DNA from: JAFGCY01 sp964609245
GTDB taxonomy: Bacteria > 4484-113 > JAFGCY01
Direction: 5' to 3'
Length of the DNA: 64,000 nt
NCBI GenBank assembly: GCA_964609245.1
Contig: CAZSSB010000012.1
Location: forward strand, 1-64,000
Positions 32,424-41,255 of the stretch are shown here, piece after piece. Position numbers and translations under genes: made by a program. Numbering within the stretch: position 1 is the first letter of the stretch; the number at the start of each line of letters is the position of its first letter. Under the pieces are notes generated by a model. That model worked only from the letters and a program-made list of their open reading frames with translations. It was not told the origin of the DNA and searched no databases.

Positions 32424-32741
32424 CTACTCCATGCCAGCCTGCTTGGCCGCGATATTGCCGATCACCGGAACCTTGAAGATCTTGCCCGTGAACGCGTTGA
32501 TCAGCATGATGATCCACATGATGAATAGGAGGAGCCCCCAAAGCCATCCGATGATGGGTATTGGCGACAGAATGAAGCACAGTCCGACGATGAGGGCCTG
32601 GAAGGCGTAGAACTTGACGAACTTGCTCTCCTTCTCAATCAGGAAGAAGATCAAGCCGCTGATCCAGCCAAACAGGACCGCGACGCCGGCGGCGACGTTC
32701 GGCTCCATGCCTGTGCTGCTCTTGTCAGGGGTGTAGTCCAT
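32424..32741 (-). CDS. DUF4870 (Tic20-like) small membrane protein
   Basis: This is a 105-residue protein with three membrane helices. GMEPNVAAGVAVLFGWISGL and the charged hairpin IEKESKFVKFYAFQA are the family hallmark. It starts at the ATG at 32741 behind GGAGAGG. It is separated from the five-gene operon by about 100 nt. The function is unknown; such proteins are common and usually monocistronic. Confidence 0.8.
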   Translation of the reverse strand: MDYTPDKSSTGMEPNVAAGVAVLFGWISGLIFFLIEKESKFVKFYAFQALIVGLCFILSPIPIIGWLWGLLLFIMWIIMLINAFTGKIFKVPVIGNIAAKQAGME

Positions 32742-32879
32742 AGGTGCCTCTCCTGCTTCCGATCAGGTTGAGCACCAATTATACATTACATAGCGGCCCG
32801 GCGGCTGCTTGGCGAGGTGCAAGGGCCGGGGGGGGCCGCCGCCCACCGGCGCGGGTGCCAGGCGACCGGGACGTGCCGG

Positions 32880-34085
32880 CTAGAGGCTGAACTCGCTGTC
32901 GTAGCCGCGCTTGACGCCGACCTCCATCTCGAAGTCGATCTCGCGCTTGCCGCGCTTGACCGTCAGCGGCACAGTCTTGCCGACGTCCAGCGTGAAGACA
33001 TACAGCCTGAACTCGGTGAGGTCGGCGAACGTGCGCCCGTCGAACTCGAGGATCTCGTCGAACGGTTGCAGACCCGTTGGGGCATTGGGGTCATCCACCT
33101 GCACCGCGCGCCCGGCCGGCGAGTCGTCACGGACGCTGTAGACGACCAGGTGCTCCTCGTTGGCGTAACGCTCGACGAACTCGGCCACGCCGTAGTAGTC
33201 GTCGAAGTACTTGGGCACGATCATGTCCATCCCGAACCACGGCAATTCGTACCTGCCGGTGTCCAGGATCTGGAAGGCGAAGTTCTTGCAGAAATTGACC
33301 GGAATCGTGTAGTTCTCGTGTTGGCTGAGCGCCGGACCACCGCCGAAGTGCGCGTGGTTGAGCCCGATGATCTCGCCCCGGGCGTTGAACAGCGGCCCCC
33401 CCGAGTTTCCACCGCTGATCGGCGTCTGGGTTACGAACCGCCAGGGGCAGTTGGTCATCACCTGGCGACCCAGGAAGCCCTTCCAGCCGGCCCAGGTGCG
33501 CACGAACAGGTACGGGTTCGTCGAACGCCCCGACACGACGGCCATCGTCGTCGTCTGGTGCAGCCCGAATGAGATGAACGGGTCCGAGCGGTTGCTGTTG
33601 ACGGCGTCGCCGCTGCCCGGCGCGCCGACCGCCAGCGCGGTCTCGCCGATCACCACGTTGTCACTGTTGCCGAGTACGCAAGGCTCGTAGCGGTCGCGGG
33701 GGATATTCTCGATGCGGATCAGCGCGCAGTCGATGCCCGGTTCGGTCGCCACCATCTGCGCCTTGTAGGTGGCGCGATCCCAGGTTTCGACCTGCAGCAG
33801 GCTGGTCTCCTGCGCGACATGGTGATTGGTCAGGGCGTAGGCGGCCTCCTCCTCCGGCACAGCCATGAAGATCACACCGGAGCCGATCCACGCCGGCTGC
33901 ATGAACCCGGAACTGCCCGGACTCATCGCCCAGATGTAGATGCAGCCCTTCTCGACCGCATCCACGAGCCCGCGGTTGAATGCCGAGACCGAGGACGATT
34001 CCGGCGTCTCATCCTGGGCCTGTGCCGGCAGGGCGCAGACCAGGAGCAAGGCAAGTGCTGTAAGCGCAATCAATCGCTTTCTCAT
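32880..34085 (-). CDS. Trypsin-like serine protease with PDZ domain, copy 1
   Basis: This is a 401-residue exported HtrA-like protease, one of three tandem paralogs. A signal peptide ends LPAQAQ. The catalytic domain has His in YALTNHHVAQ, Asp in IDCALIRIE and Ser in SGGNSGGPLF. The C-terminal PDZ carries a 10-residue insertion (DDPNAPTGLQ) that replaces the usual carboxylate-loop GLxxGD, so its ligand groove differs from copies 2 and 3. I place the start at the ATG at 34085 behind GGAGGG; upstream frames lack a signal peptide. It probably acts in envelope protein quality control or processing. Confidence 0.88.
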   Translation of the reverse strand: MRKRLIALTALALLLVCALPAQAQDETPESSSVSAFNRGLVDAVEKGCIYIWAMSPGSSGFMQPAWIGSGVIFMAVPEEEAAYALTNHHVAQETSLLQVETWDRATYKAQMVATEPGIDCALIRIENIPRDRYEPCVLGNSDNVVIGETALAVGAPGSGDAVNSNRSDPFISFGLHQTTTMAVVSGRSTNPYLFVRTWAGWKGFLGRQVMTNCPWRFVTQTPISGGNSGGPLFNARGEIIGLNHAHFGGGPALSQHENYTIPVNFCKNFAFQILDTGRYELPWFGMDMIVPKYFDDYYGVAEFVERYANEEHLVVYSVRDDSPAGRAVQVDDPNAPTGLQPFDEILEFDGRTFADLTEFRLYVFTLDVGKTVPLTVKRGKREIDFEMEVGVKRGYDSEFSL

Positions 34086-34128
34086 CTTCGCGGCCCTCCT
34101 ACGGACTGAGGATGATTCCTCGCCATTA

Positions 34129-34134
34129 ATTGTA
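34129..34134 (-). promoter_or_regulatory. -10 box (TACAAT) for protease copy 1
   Basis: TACAAT on the minus strand has its predicted +1 near 34122, giving a leader of about 37 nt with a Shine-Dalgarno sequence before the ATG at 34085. Confidence 0.5.
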
Positions 34135-34282
34135 ACGCAGTGCAGTGCGCCGGGTCGGCACGCGCGGCATCCGCGGGCAACAGCCGGGTCTGCACGGGCG
34201 TCAACGTGCGCAAGCTGCTCCGGGTTCCGCGCTCCGCGGACTACGGGCACACCGACGGGTGGGGCGAGCGCTTGGGCCCGCG

Positions 34283-35464
34283 CTAGATGCTGAACTCGCT
34301 GTCGTAGCTTCGCTTGACGCCGACTTCCAGCGTCAGGTCGAGCTCGCGCTTGCCGCGCTTGACCGTCACGGGCACCTGCTTGCCGATCGGCAGCGTGAAG
34401 ACGTAGATCCGCAGCTCGGAGACGTCGGCGAAGTTGCGCCCGTCGAACTCAAGGATCACATCGCCCTGCTGCAGGCCGGCGCGCTCGGCGGTGGAATCGC
34501 GGCGGACGCCATAGACCTCCAGCTTGGTCTTGTCCTGATAGCGCTCGACGAATTCGCGGACACCGTAAGCGTCATCGAAATACGGCGGCATCAGGATATC
34601 GATGCCGAACCACGGCAGCTCGTACTTACCGGTGTCCAGGATCTGGAAGGCGAAGTTCTTGGCGAAGTTGATCGGGATCGTGTAGTTGACGTGCTGCGTA
34701 GCCTGCGGCCCCCAGCTCATGTGCGCGTGGTTGAGTCCGATGATTTCGCCCCTGGAGTTGAACAGCGGGCCGCCGGAGTTACCGCCGCTGATCGGGGCCT
34801 CGGTGACGAACCGCCACGGCAGGTTGGTCAGCACCTGCCGCCCCAGGTTGGTGCGCCAGCCCGACCACCAGGCCACGAGTTCGTATGGATCGGTGATCCG
34901 CCCTGAGACAACGCGCATTGTCGTTGTCTGGTGCAGACCGAAGCTGATAAACGGGTCAGACCGGTTGGTGTTGACCGCGTCGCCGCTGCCCGGCGCGCCC
35001 ACCGCCAGCGCCAGTTCGCCGATTGTCACGTTGTCGCTGTTGCCCAGCACGCACGGCTCATAGAGCTCGCGCGGGATATTCTCGATCCTGATCAGCGCGG
35101 CGTCCAGGCCGGGTTCGGTGGCCACCATCCGCGCCTTGTATGTCGCGCGGTCCCAGGTCTCCACCTGCAGCAGGCTGGTGTCCTGCGCCACGTGGTGATT
35201 GGTCAGGGCGTAGGCGGCATCCTCCTCGGGCACGGCCATGAAGATCACGCCGGAACCGATCCAGGCCTGCTGCATGAACCCGGAGTTGCCCGGGCTCATC
35301 GCCCAGATGTAGATGCAGCCCTTCTCGATGGACTTGACCAGCTCGCGGTTGAACGCCGACACCGACGGCGCTGTTTCATCCGTCTGTTCCTGAGCGTAGC
35401 CCGGCACGACGCCAGCCATCAGCACGAGCGCGATGACCAGTACAGCTGTCAGTCTGTTTAACAT
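34283..35464 (-). CDS. Trypsin-like serine protease with PDZ domain, copy 2
   Basis: This is a 393-residue exported paralog with signal peptide ending VPGYAQ. The triad sits in YALTNHHVAQ, LDAALIRIE and SGGNSGGPLF. The PDZ has the standard AERAGLQQGDVILEFDGR. It starts at the ATG at 35464 behind GGAGGG; a longer frame to 35542 is not supported. A GATAAT-like box at 35552-35557 (minus) could be its promoter, so each copy appears to have its own transcription start rather than sharing one operon. Confidence 0.9.
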   Translation of the reverse strand: MLNRLTAVLVIALVLMAGVVPGYAQEQTDETAPSVSAFNRELVKSIEKGCIYIWAMSPGNSGFMQQAWIGSGVIFMAVPEEDAAYALTNHHVAQDTSLLQVETWDRATYKARMVATEPGLDAALIRIENIPRELYEPCVLGNSDNVTIGELALAVGAPGSGDAVNTNRSDPFISFGLHQTTTMRVVSGRITDPYELVAWWSGWRTNLGRQVLTNLPWRFVTEAPISGGNSGGPLFNSRGEIIGLNHAHMSWGPQATQHVNYTIPINFAKNFAFQILDTGKYELPWFGIDILMPPYFDDAYGVREFVERYQDKTKLEVYGVRRDSTAERAGLQQGDVILEFDGRNFADVSELRIYVFTLPIGKQVPVTVKRGKRELDLTLEVGVKRSYDSEFSI

Positions 35465-35655
35465 AGTTGCCCTCCGGTCACAGTGACAGTCGCCGCGGCC
35501 TGCGGCAGCCACGATCGACGCATGCTTTGTTGGACCCTGCAACCGGCGCGTATTATCGCATTCAGCGGGTGAATTGCGAAGCCCGGTACGCGCCGCGTTG
35601 CGCGCGCGCCGTCCAAGCAGCCTGTCAGCTGCCCGGACGGCGCATCGGTATTGCT

Positions 35656-36879
35656 CTAAAGACTGAACTCGCTGTCATAGCCGCGCTTGACCCCGACGTC
35701 CATCGTCAGATCGATCTCGCGCTTGCCGCGCTTCACCAGCACCGGCACCTGCTTGCCGATGTCCAGCGTGAACACGTAGAGCCGCAGCTCGGTGACGTTG
35801 GCAAAGGTGTGCCCGTCGAACTCCAGGATGACGTCACCGGGCTTGAGCCCGGCCCGCTCGGCGGGTGAGTCCTTGCGCACGCCGTAGACCACCAGGTTGT
35901 CGGGGTCGTGGTAACGCTCGACGAACTCTGTGACGGCCATGCCGTCGTCAAACGTCGGCGGCAGCAGCACGTCCATCCCGAACCACGGCAACTCATACTT
36001 GCCGGTGTCCAGGATCTGGAAGGCGAAGTTCTTGCAGAAGTTGATCGGGATCGTCAGGTTGACGTGCTGCGCCAGCTGCGGACCCGTGACATAACCGGCA
36101 TGATTGAGGCCGATCACCTCACCGTCCATGTTGAACAGCGGTCCACCCGAATTGCCACCGCTGATCGCCGCCTCGGTGACGAAGCGCCACGGGCAGTTGG
36201 TCATCACCTGGCGGCCCAAGTTGTACTTCCAGGACGCCCAGGTGCCAACCAGGCTGTAGGGATCGGTCTGTCGCCCGCTGACCACCCGCATCGTCGCCGT
36301 CTGGTGCAGACCGAAGCTGATCAGCGGATTCGAGCGATCGGTGTTGACCGCCTCCGCACTGCCCGGTGCGCCGACCGCCAGGGCCTGCTCGCCAATCTGG
36401 ACGTTGTCGCTGTTGCCCAGCACGCACGGCTCATAGCGGTCGCGCGGGATGTTCTCGATCCGGATCAGCGCGCAGTCGATGCCCGGCTCCGTCGCCACCA
36501 GCTGTGCCTTGTATGTATTGCGATCCCAGGTCTCGACCTGCAGCATACTGGTCTCACTGGCCACGTGGTGGTTGGTCAGCGCATAGGCGGCCTCCTCCTC
36601 CGGCACGGCCATGAAGATCACGCCGGAACCGATCCACAGCGGCTGCATGAAACCGGTATCGCCCGGGCCCATCGCCCAGATGTAGACGCAGCCCTGCTCC
36701 ACTTCGTCCACCAGGTCGCTGTTGCAGGTGCTGGCTGTGCCAGGTGCCTCATCGGTCTGTGCCAACGCGCCGGTATGCGGCCAGGCCACCAGCATGGCCG
36801 CAAGCAACACGCCCAGTGCGACCTTGAAGACGGGAATTCGCCAGCTGCGCGGTGTCGACAGCGCATCTCGGTCAGTCAT
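35656..36879 (-). CDS. Trypsin-like serine protease with PDZ domain, copy 3
   Basis: This is a 407-residue exported paralog starting at an ATG behind GGGAGGAA. The basic N-terminus and helix VALGVLLAAMLVAW end in GALAQ. The triad sits in YALTNHHVAS, IDCALIRIE and SGGNSGGPLF; the PDZ reads AERAGLKPGDVILEFDGH. All three copies end KRxYDSEFS(L/I), a shared C-terminal signature that may itself be a PDZ ligand. A Cys pair is conserved in the protease domain (GCVYIWAM and YEPCVLGN). Confidence 0.9.
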   Translation of the reverse strand: MTDRDALSTPRSWRIPVFKVALGVLLAAMLVAWPHTGALAQTDEAPGTASTCNSDLVDEVEQGCVYIWAMGPGDTGFMQPLWIGSGVIFMAVPEEEAAYALTNHHVASETSMLQVETWDRNTYKAQLVATEPGIDCALIRIENIPRDRYEPCVLGNSDNVQIGEQALAVGAPGSAEAVNTDRSNPLISFGLHQTATMRVVSGRQTDPYSLVGTWASWKYNLGRQVMTNCPWRFVTEAAISGGNSGGPLFNMDGEVIGLNHAGYVTGPQLAQHVNLTIPINFCKNFAFQILDTGKYELPWFGMDVLLPPTFDDGMAVTEFVERYHDPDNLVVYGVRKDSPAERAGLKPGDVILEFDGHTFANVTELRLYVFTLDIGKQVPVLVKRGKREIDLTMDVGVKRGYDSEFSL

Positions 36880-36980
36880 ACTCTATTCCTCCCATCACTT
36901 GGCGCGCAGGCTAGTGTGCCCCGCGCGCGGGATACGCGTGTCCTCTGGGTGTAAGACTGCCAGACGATGGGAATGTTCAA

Positions 36981-38429
36981 TCAGCGGGGCCGTTCATCGA
37001 CGAATCGGGCCTCCTTCGGTTTCGTGTCCAGACCCAGCAGCTCGCTCAACTCGGCCCGCGCGTAGTACTCCACGCCGTCCAGCCCCACTTCCGTCAGCGC
37101 CTTGAATTCCCGCCGGATGGCCGGCTCGAACACCGCCGGGTCGACGCCATCGCCGAGGCTGACCCGCAGTTTGATCTGATCGCGGCCGTGCTCCTGACCC
37201 GCCGGCTTGTGCAGCACGATCTGCCACTCCAGAATCTCCGGCCGCGCGTTGAAAAACGCGAACATCTCGTTGAAGTCGACCAGCGTCTCCTTGACCTTCT
37301 TGATCTCGCTGACCCGATAGAGCCCGGTCCCCAGCAGCGGCAGAATCAGCCCGCTGTGCGGGCAGCGGTCGTAAATCAGTCCCTCGCGCACGCGATCGCC
37401 GGTGCGGTAGCGCAACACCACGCTGCCCGCCCCGCTGAGCTGGGTGTACACGATCTCGCCGGGCTCGCCCTCCGGTACGGGCTCACCGGTCTCCGGATCG
37501 ACGATCTCGAAGATCTCCATGTCGGGATAGGTGGCGAAGCGGCTGTCCGCGGCGTCCGCGGTCTCCACCCAGGCCCGCTTGGCCTCGGTGAATCCATAGA
37601 CGTTGTGAATCTGGGTGTCGGGGCTGCCGATCCTGGCCATCTGCTCCCGCAGCTTGGCCTTGTACTCCGGGCCGACGCGCTCGGCGCCGAGGATGATCTT
37701 GCGCACCTTGGTAATGCGGATCCCCAGGTCCTCGGCGAGGTGGGCCAGGTGCATGATGTAGCCCGGGGTGCCGACCAGAAACGTCGGCGCCGTTCGCTCT
37801 CCGAGCCTGAGCAGCGCCTCGCTGCCGATCACGCGCCCCCCGCCGCTGTGCAGCACCAGCAACCCCACGGCCGCCGCGGCCTGCTGCACCTGCCAGAACG
37901 CCAGGTGCGGGGCGAAAGGCATCGCGTTCAGCCCGCGGTCGCGGGTGCGCTCCAGTCCAACCAGGCTGAACAGGCGGCGGCCGGCTTCCTTGAGCAGCTG
38001 CATGTCGCGGGCGGTGTAGACGAACGGGGTGGGCATGCTGGTGCGCCCGGTGGTGAACGTCAGATGGATGGGCAGGTACTCGTCAAGCAGCTGATCCTGG
38101 ATCGAGCGCACGAAGATCTTGCTCTTGGCCCACAGCGCAATCACGTCTGTCAGCGTCAGATCGGCTCGAATCTGCTTCGGACTGGGCTGCAGGACAATCT
38201 CACGGTAGCGATCGGGATTGTCCTTGCTCGGCACGATATCGGCTTTGGTGGTGAATGGGATCCGCCTGAGGTCCTCCAGCCGGCGGATGCTGTCCGGGTT
38301 GATGTCGTGCTCATCCAGCAGCCGCCGATAGAAGGGGCTGTAGGGGTAGACGCGCCTGGCCAGGAACTGATGCAGGCGCCGTCCTTGACGCTGCTTCATC
38401 TCCGCGACCGGTACCGTGCCCCAGGCCAT
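36981..38429 (-). CDS. Phenylacetate-CoA ligase-like AMP-forming enzyme
   Basis: This is a 482-residue adenylate-forming ligase of the PaaK type, smaller than full acyl-CoA synthetases. The P-loop equivalent is LTFTTGRTSMP, a modified version of the usual SSGTTG-type loop. GFTEAKRAWVE is the A5-like motif; LRYRTGDRV is the A7 Asp-Arg motif; SEIKKVKET leads into the C-terminal domain. The substrate is unknown; the altered P-loop cautions against naming phenylacetate. The start ATG is exactly placed by a TACACT box 6 nt upstream. Confidence 0.8.
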   Translation of the reverse strand: MAWGTVPVAEMKQRQGRRLHQFLARRVYPYSPFYRRLLDEHDINPDSIRRLEDLRRIPFTTKADIVPSKDNPDRYREIVLQPSPKQIRADLTLTDVIALWAKSKIFVRSIQDQLLDEYLPIHLTFTTGRTSMPTPFVYTARDMQLLKEAGRRLFSLVGLERTRDRGLNAMPFAPHLAFWQVQQAAAAVGLLVLHSGGGRVIGSEALLRLGERTAPTFLVGTPGYIMHLAHLAEDLGIRITKVRKIILGAERVGPEYKAKLREQMARIGSPDTQIHNVYGFTEAKRAWVETADAADSRFATYPDMEIFEIVDPETGEPVPEGEPGEIVYTQLSGAGSVVLRYRTGDRVREGLIYDRCPHSGLILPLLGTGLYRVSEIKKVKETLVDFNEMFAFFNARPEILEWQIVLHKPAGQEHGRDQIKLRVSLGDGVDPAVFEPAIRREFKALTEVGLDGVEYYARAELSELLGLDTKPKEARFVDERPR

Positions 38430-38435
38430 GGCCGT

Positions 38436-38441
38436 AGTGTA
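38436..38441 (-). promoter_or_regulatory. -10 box (TACACT), leaderless start of PaaK-like gene
   Basis: TACACT on the minus strand ends 6 nt before the ATG at 38429. Confidence 0.6.
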
Positions 38442-38456
38442 ACAGCCGCCGGAGCG

Positions 38457-39032
38457 CTAGCCGGAGCGCGAGGTGCCGCGGTCAAACAGCGGCGAACGGA
38501 CCGGCGGACCCCCGGCCTCGGCAATCAGATCCAGCATCTCGGTCAGATAGGCCGGGCCACAGATATCGCACCAGCCGACCAGTTCCCCGCCGGCGGCAAA
38601 GACGAACGTAGTGGGCCAGCCCAGTTCCTCGTAGCCTCCACCGTACTCCCCGCTCGCACCCCACAGCACCGGGAAGGTCAACTCGTGCTCGCTCAGGTAC
38701 TCGTTGATCTCGTCCTCGCTGCCGGTGACGCTCAGCGTTGCGTAGTTGACCTCGTCCAGGTCCAGGCGGTCGTAGAGCGCGGCGGCATAGGGCATCTGGA
38801 CCCGGCAGTGCGGGCAATCCGGGCCCCAGACATGCACCACCAGCGGCCTGCCGTCGGTCAGCCCGGCCAGCGTCAGCACCTCGCCGCTGCTCAGCTCCGT
38901 CAGGCTGAAGTCGTAGCTGGGCTCGGCGGCCGCGGCCGTGGCACACGGCAGGGCGGCTGCCAGCCACAGGCACGCCAGCCAGGCCAGCGCTCCGCTGAGC
39001 CATCTCGTCCGCTGTCCGTCGCGCTCGTTCAT
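38457..39032 (-). CDS. TlpA-like exported thioredoxin-fold protein
   Basis: This is a 191-residue protein with a signal sequence ending near TAAAAE. The redox motif is WGPDCPHC (CPHC), followed by QMPYAAALYDRL. A second Cys pair, WCDIC, lies near residue 165. WPTTFVFAAGGELVGW contains the cis-Pro strand typical of TlpA/ResA. It probably reduces disulfides outside the cytoplasm. A TAACCT box 10 nt upstream suggests a leader of about 4 nt. Confidence 0.8.
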   Translation of the reverse strand: MNERDGQRTRWLSGALAWLACLWLAAALPCATAAAAEPSYDFSLTELSSGEVLTLAGLTDGRPLVVHVWGPDCPHCRVQMPYAAALYDRLDLDEVNYATLSVTGSEDEINEYLSEHELTFPVLWGASGEYGGGYEELGWPTTFVFAAGGELVGWCDICGPAYLTEMLDLIAEAGGPPVRSPLFDRGTSRSG

Positions 39033-39042
39033 GGGTGCTTTC

Positions 39043-39048
39043 AGGTTA
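39043..39048 (-). promoter_or_regulatory. Candidate -10 box (TAACCT) for TlpA-like gene
   Basis: TAACCT on the minus strand lies 10 nt before the ATG at 39032. It is a weak match, supported mainly by spacing. Confidence 0.35.
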
Positions 39049-39117
39049 CCAGAGCCAGGCGGCGGCGCAAAGCGGTTAACCCAAGTTATATGTGTCTGGC
39101 GCGGAAGCCGAGGGTGC

Positions 39118-39123
39118 TACAAT
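39118..39123 (+). promoter_or_regulatory. Extended -10 box (GGTGCTACAAT), leaderless start of biotin carboxylase
   Basis: TACAAT preceded by GGTGC lies 7 nt before the ATG at 39131. Confidence 0.7.
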
Positions 39124-39130
39124 CCCACGC

Positions 39131-40663
39131 ATGTTCAAGCGAATCCTGGTCGCCAACCGTGGCGAGATCGCGCTGCGCGTGATCCGGACCTGCCGCGAGA
39201 TGGGCATCGAGTCGGTAGCGGTGTTCAGCGACGCCGACTCCAACGCGCTGCACATCGTGCAGTCCGATTTCGCCGAGAATCTGCCCGGCGATACGCCCGC
39301 GGAGACCTACCTCAACATCGAGCGCATCATCGAGATCTGCAAGCAGTACAAGGTCGACGCCCTGCATCCGGGCTACGGCTTCCTCGCCGAGAATCCGGAC
39401 TTCGCCCAGGCCTGCGCCGACAACCGCATCAAGTTCATCGGCCCCAGCCCCCAGGCCATCCGCGACCTGGGCAACAAGCTCAAGGCCAAGGAGATCGCCC
39501 GCAGCGCCGGCACGCCGGTGGTACCCGGCACCGACACCGCGCTGACGGACGTGGAAGCGGCCACCGAGTTCGCGACCGAGGCGGGATTCCCATTGATGCT
39601 CAAGGCGGCGGCGGGCGGCGGGGGCCGCGGGATGCGCGTCGTGCGCAACATGGACGAGCTGCCCAGGCTGTTCAAGAGCTGCCAGAACGAGTCGGTGGGG
39701 GCCTTCGGCAGCGACGAGATTTTCATCGAGCGCTTTGTCGAGAATCCCAAGCACATTGAGTTCCAGATCCTGGCCGACAGTCACGGCAACTGCATCCACC
39801 TCGGCGAGCGCGACTGCTCGATCCAGCGCCGGCACCAGAAGCTGATCGAGGAAGCTCCCAGTCCGGCGCTGACCCCTGAGCTGCGCGCCGAGATGGGCGC
39901 CACCGCGGTGGCGCTGGCCAAGGCAGCCGGGTACGAGAACGCGGGCACCGTGGAGTTTCTGCTGGACCCCGGCGGCAACTACTACTTCATGGAGATGAAC
40001 ACGCGGCTGCAGGTCGAGCACCCGGTCACCGAGATGGTGACGTTCGTCGACCTCGTCGAGCAGCAGATTCAGATCGCCGCCGGCGAGCCGCTGACCATCG
40101 AGCAGGACGACGTGGTCATCCGCGGCTGGGCGTTCGAGGCTCGCATCAACGCCGAGGATCCGATGAAGGGCTTCGTACCCGCGCTGGGCACGCTCAACCG
40201 CTACATCGCGCCGGCGGGAGGCGGGGTGCGCGTCGACAGCTGCGCCTACGAGGGCTACGCCATCCCCAGCCACTACGACAGTATGGTCGGCAAGCTGATC
40301 GCCTTCGGCCGCACGCGCGAGAAGGCCGTTAACAAGATGCTGCGCTCGCTGGAGGAGTACATCATCACCGGCGTCAAGACCACCATTCCGTTCCATCACT
40401 ACGTCTTCTCGCATCCGGTGTTCGTCAACGGCGAGTTCCACACCGGCTTCATCGAGGAGCACTTCAGCGACGAGCAGATCCGCGAGATGCTGCGCAGCAC
40501 GGATGCGGACGGGGTAAGCGAGCACATCGCGCTGGCTTCGGCCCTGAAGTACTATCTGGAGCGCACCGCGCTGGTCAGCTCCAATCAGCAACTGGACGCC
40601 GTGGCCTCCAAGCGCTGGAAGCTGGTCCACCGCATGGGCTCCACCTCATTTCTGCCGGGGTAA
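39131..40663 (+). CDS. accC: Biotin carboxylase subunit (acetyl/propionyl-CoA carboxylase type)
   Basis: This is a 510-residue ATP-grasp enzyme that carboxylates biotin on its carrier. Motifs are FKRILVANRGEIALRV, the HPGYGFLAEN loop, AAAGGGGRGMRVV (ATP lid), EMNTRLQVEHPVTEM and the RINAEDP region. The standard AccC is about 450 residues; this one has some 60 extra C-terminal residues (after about 450) of mixed charge, as in the alpha subunits of acyl-CoA carboxylases. The carrier gene follows after 3 nt. No carboxyltransferase is in the window, so the CoA substrate is open; propionyl-CoA would fit with mce at 6177. Confidence 0.9.
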   Translation: MFKRILVANRGEIALRVIRTCREMGIESVAVFSDADSNALHIVQSDFAENLPGDTPAETYLNIERIIEICKQYKVDALHPGYGFLAENPDFAQACADNRIKFIGPSPQAIRDLGNKLKAKEIARSAGTPVVPGTDTALTDVEAATEFATEAGFPLMLKAAAGGGGRGMRVVRNMDELPRLFKSCQNESVGAFGSDEIFIERFVENPKHIEFQILADSHGNCIHLGERDCSIQRRHQKLIEEAPSPALTPELRAEMGATAVALAKAAGYENAGTVEFLLDPGGNYYFMEMNTRLQVEHPVTEMVTFVDLVEQQIQIAAGEPLTIEQDDVVIRGWAFEARINAEDPMKGFVPALGTLNRYIAPAGGGVRVDSCAYEGYAIPSHYDSMVGKLIAFGRTREKAVNKMLRSLEEYIITGVKTTIPFHHYVFSHPVFVNGEFHTGFIEEHFSDEQIREMLRSTDADGVSEHIALASALKYYLERTALVSSNQQLDAVASKRWKLVHRMGSTSFLPG

Positions 40664-40666
40664 CGC

Positions 40667-41203
40667 ATGAAGATCATCAGCACCGTCAACGACGAAAGCT
40701 ACGGCATCGACATCGCCGTCGATTCCGAGCGCGAGAACTGGTTCGTCGCGGAACTCAACGGCCGCAAGGTGCGGCTGGGCATCATCGAGGCCAAACCGGG
40801 CAGTTTGACGCTCTCGGTCGACGGCCGCGTGCGGTTCTACGAGTTCGACAAGGAACGGGGCCGGATCGCCAGTGTGGCCCACGACAACCAGAATTACCGG
40901 GTCTCGCTGCGCAATCGCCAGCAGGAGCAGCTGGAGCAGCTGCTGGAGGAGTTCGGCGCCGGACTGGGCGGCACCGCCACCGAGACCACCATCAAGGCGC
41001 CGATGCCGGGCAAGATCCTGGGGATCAACGTCAAGCGGGGCGAGAAGATCGAACTGGGCCGTGTGGTGCTGGTGCTCGAGGCGATGAAGATGGAGAACGA
41101 GATCAGCTCCACGGTAGAGGGCAAGATTCAGGAGATCAAGGTCAAGGTCGGCGACTCGGTCAACACCGGCGACGTGATGATCGAGATCGAGCCGCCGGAT
41201 TAG
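40667..41203 (+). CDS. Biotin carboxyl carrier protein
   Basis: This is a 178-residue protein whose C-terminal 75 residues are a biotinyl domain with VLEAMKMENEI, the Lys being the biotin attachment site. APMPGKILGINVKRGEKI begins the domain. The N-terminal 90 residues form a beta-rich domain like the BT domain of propionyl-CoA carboxylase alpha chains. It is a separate chain encoded 3 nt after the biotin carboxylase gene, so the two subunits are probably made in equal amounts. Confidence 0.9.
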   Translation: MKIISTVNDESYGIDIAVDSERENWFVAELNGRKVRLGIIEAKPGSLTLSVDGRVRFYEFDKERGRIASVAHDNQNYRVSLRNRQQEQLEQLLEEFGAGLGGTATETTIKAPMPGKILGINVKRGEKIELGRVVLVLEAMKMENEISSTVEGKIQEIKVKVGDSVNTGDVMIEIEPPD

Positions 41204-41243
41204 CACGGCATGTCTCGCTGCGTCAGGCGGCAGGCCTTGGCGG

Positions 41244-41249
41244 TATAAT
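41244..41249 (+). promoter_or_regulatory. -10 box (TATAAT) for panB
   Basis: GGTATAAT has its predicted +1 near 41256, giving the long panB leader annotated separately. This is an exception among the short-leader genes of the window. Confidence 0.65.
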
Positions 41250-41255
41250 GGCGTG

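Noticed and set aside
37188..39182. 664-residue plus-strand frame opposite the PaaK-like and TlpA-like genes
   Set aside because: Antisense composition, no start signal, covers two well-supported genes and their promoters.
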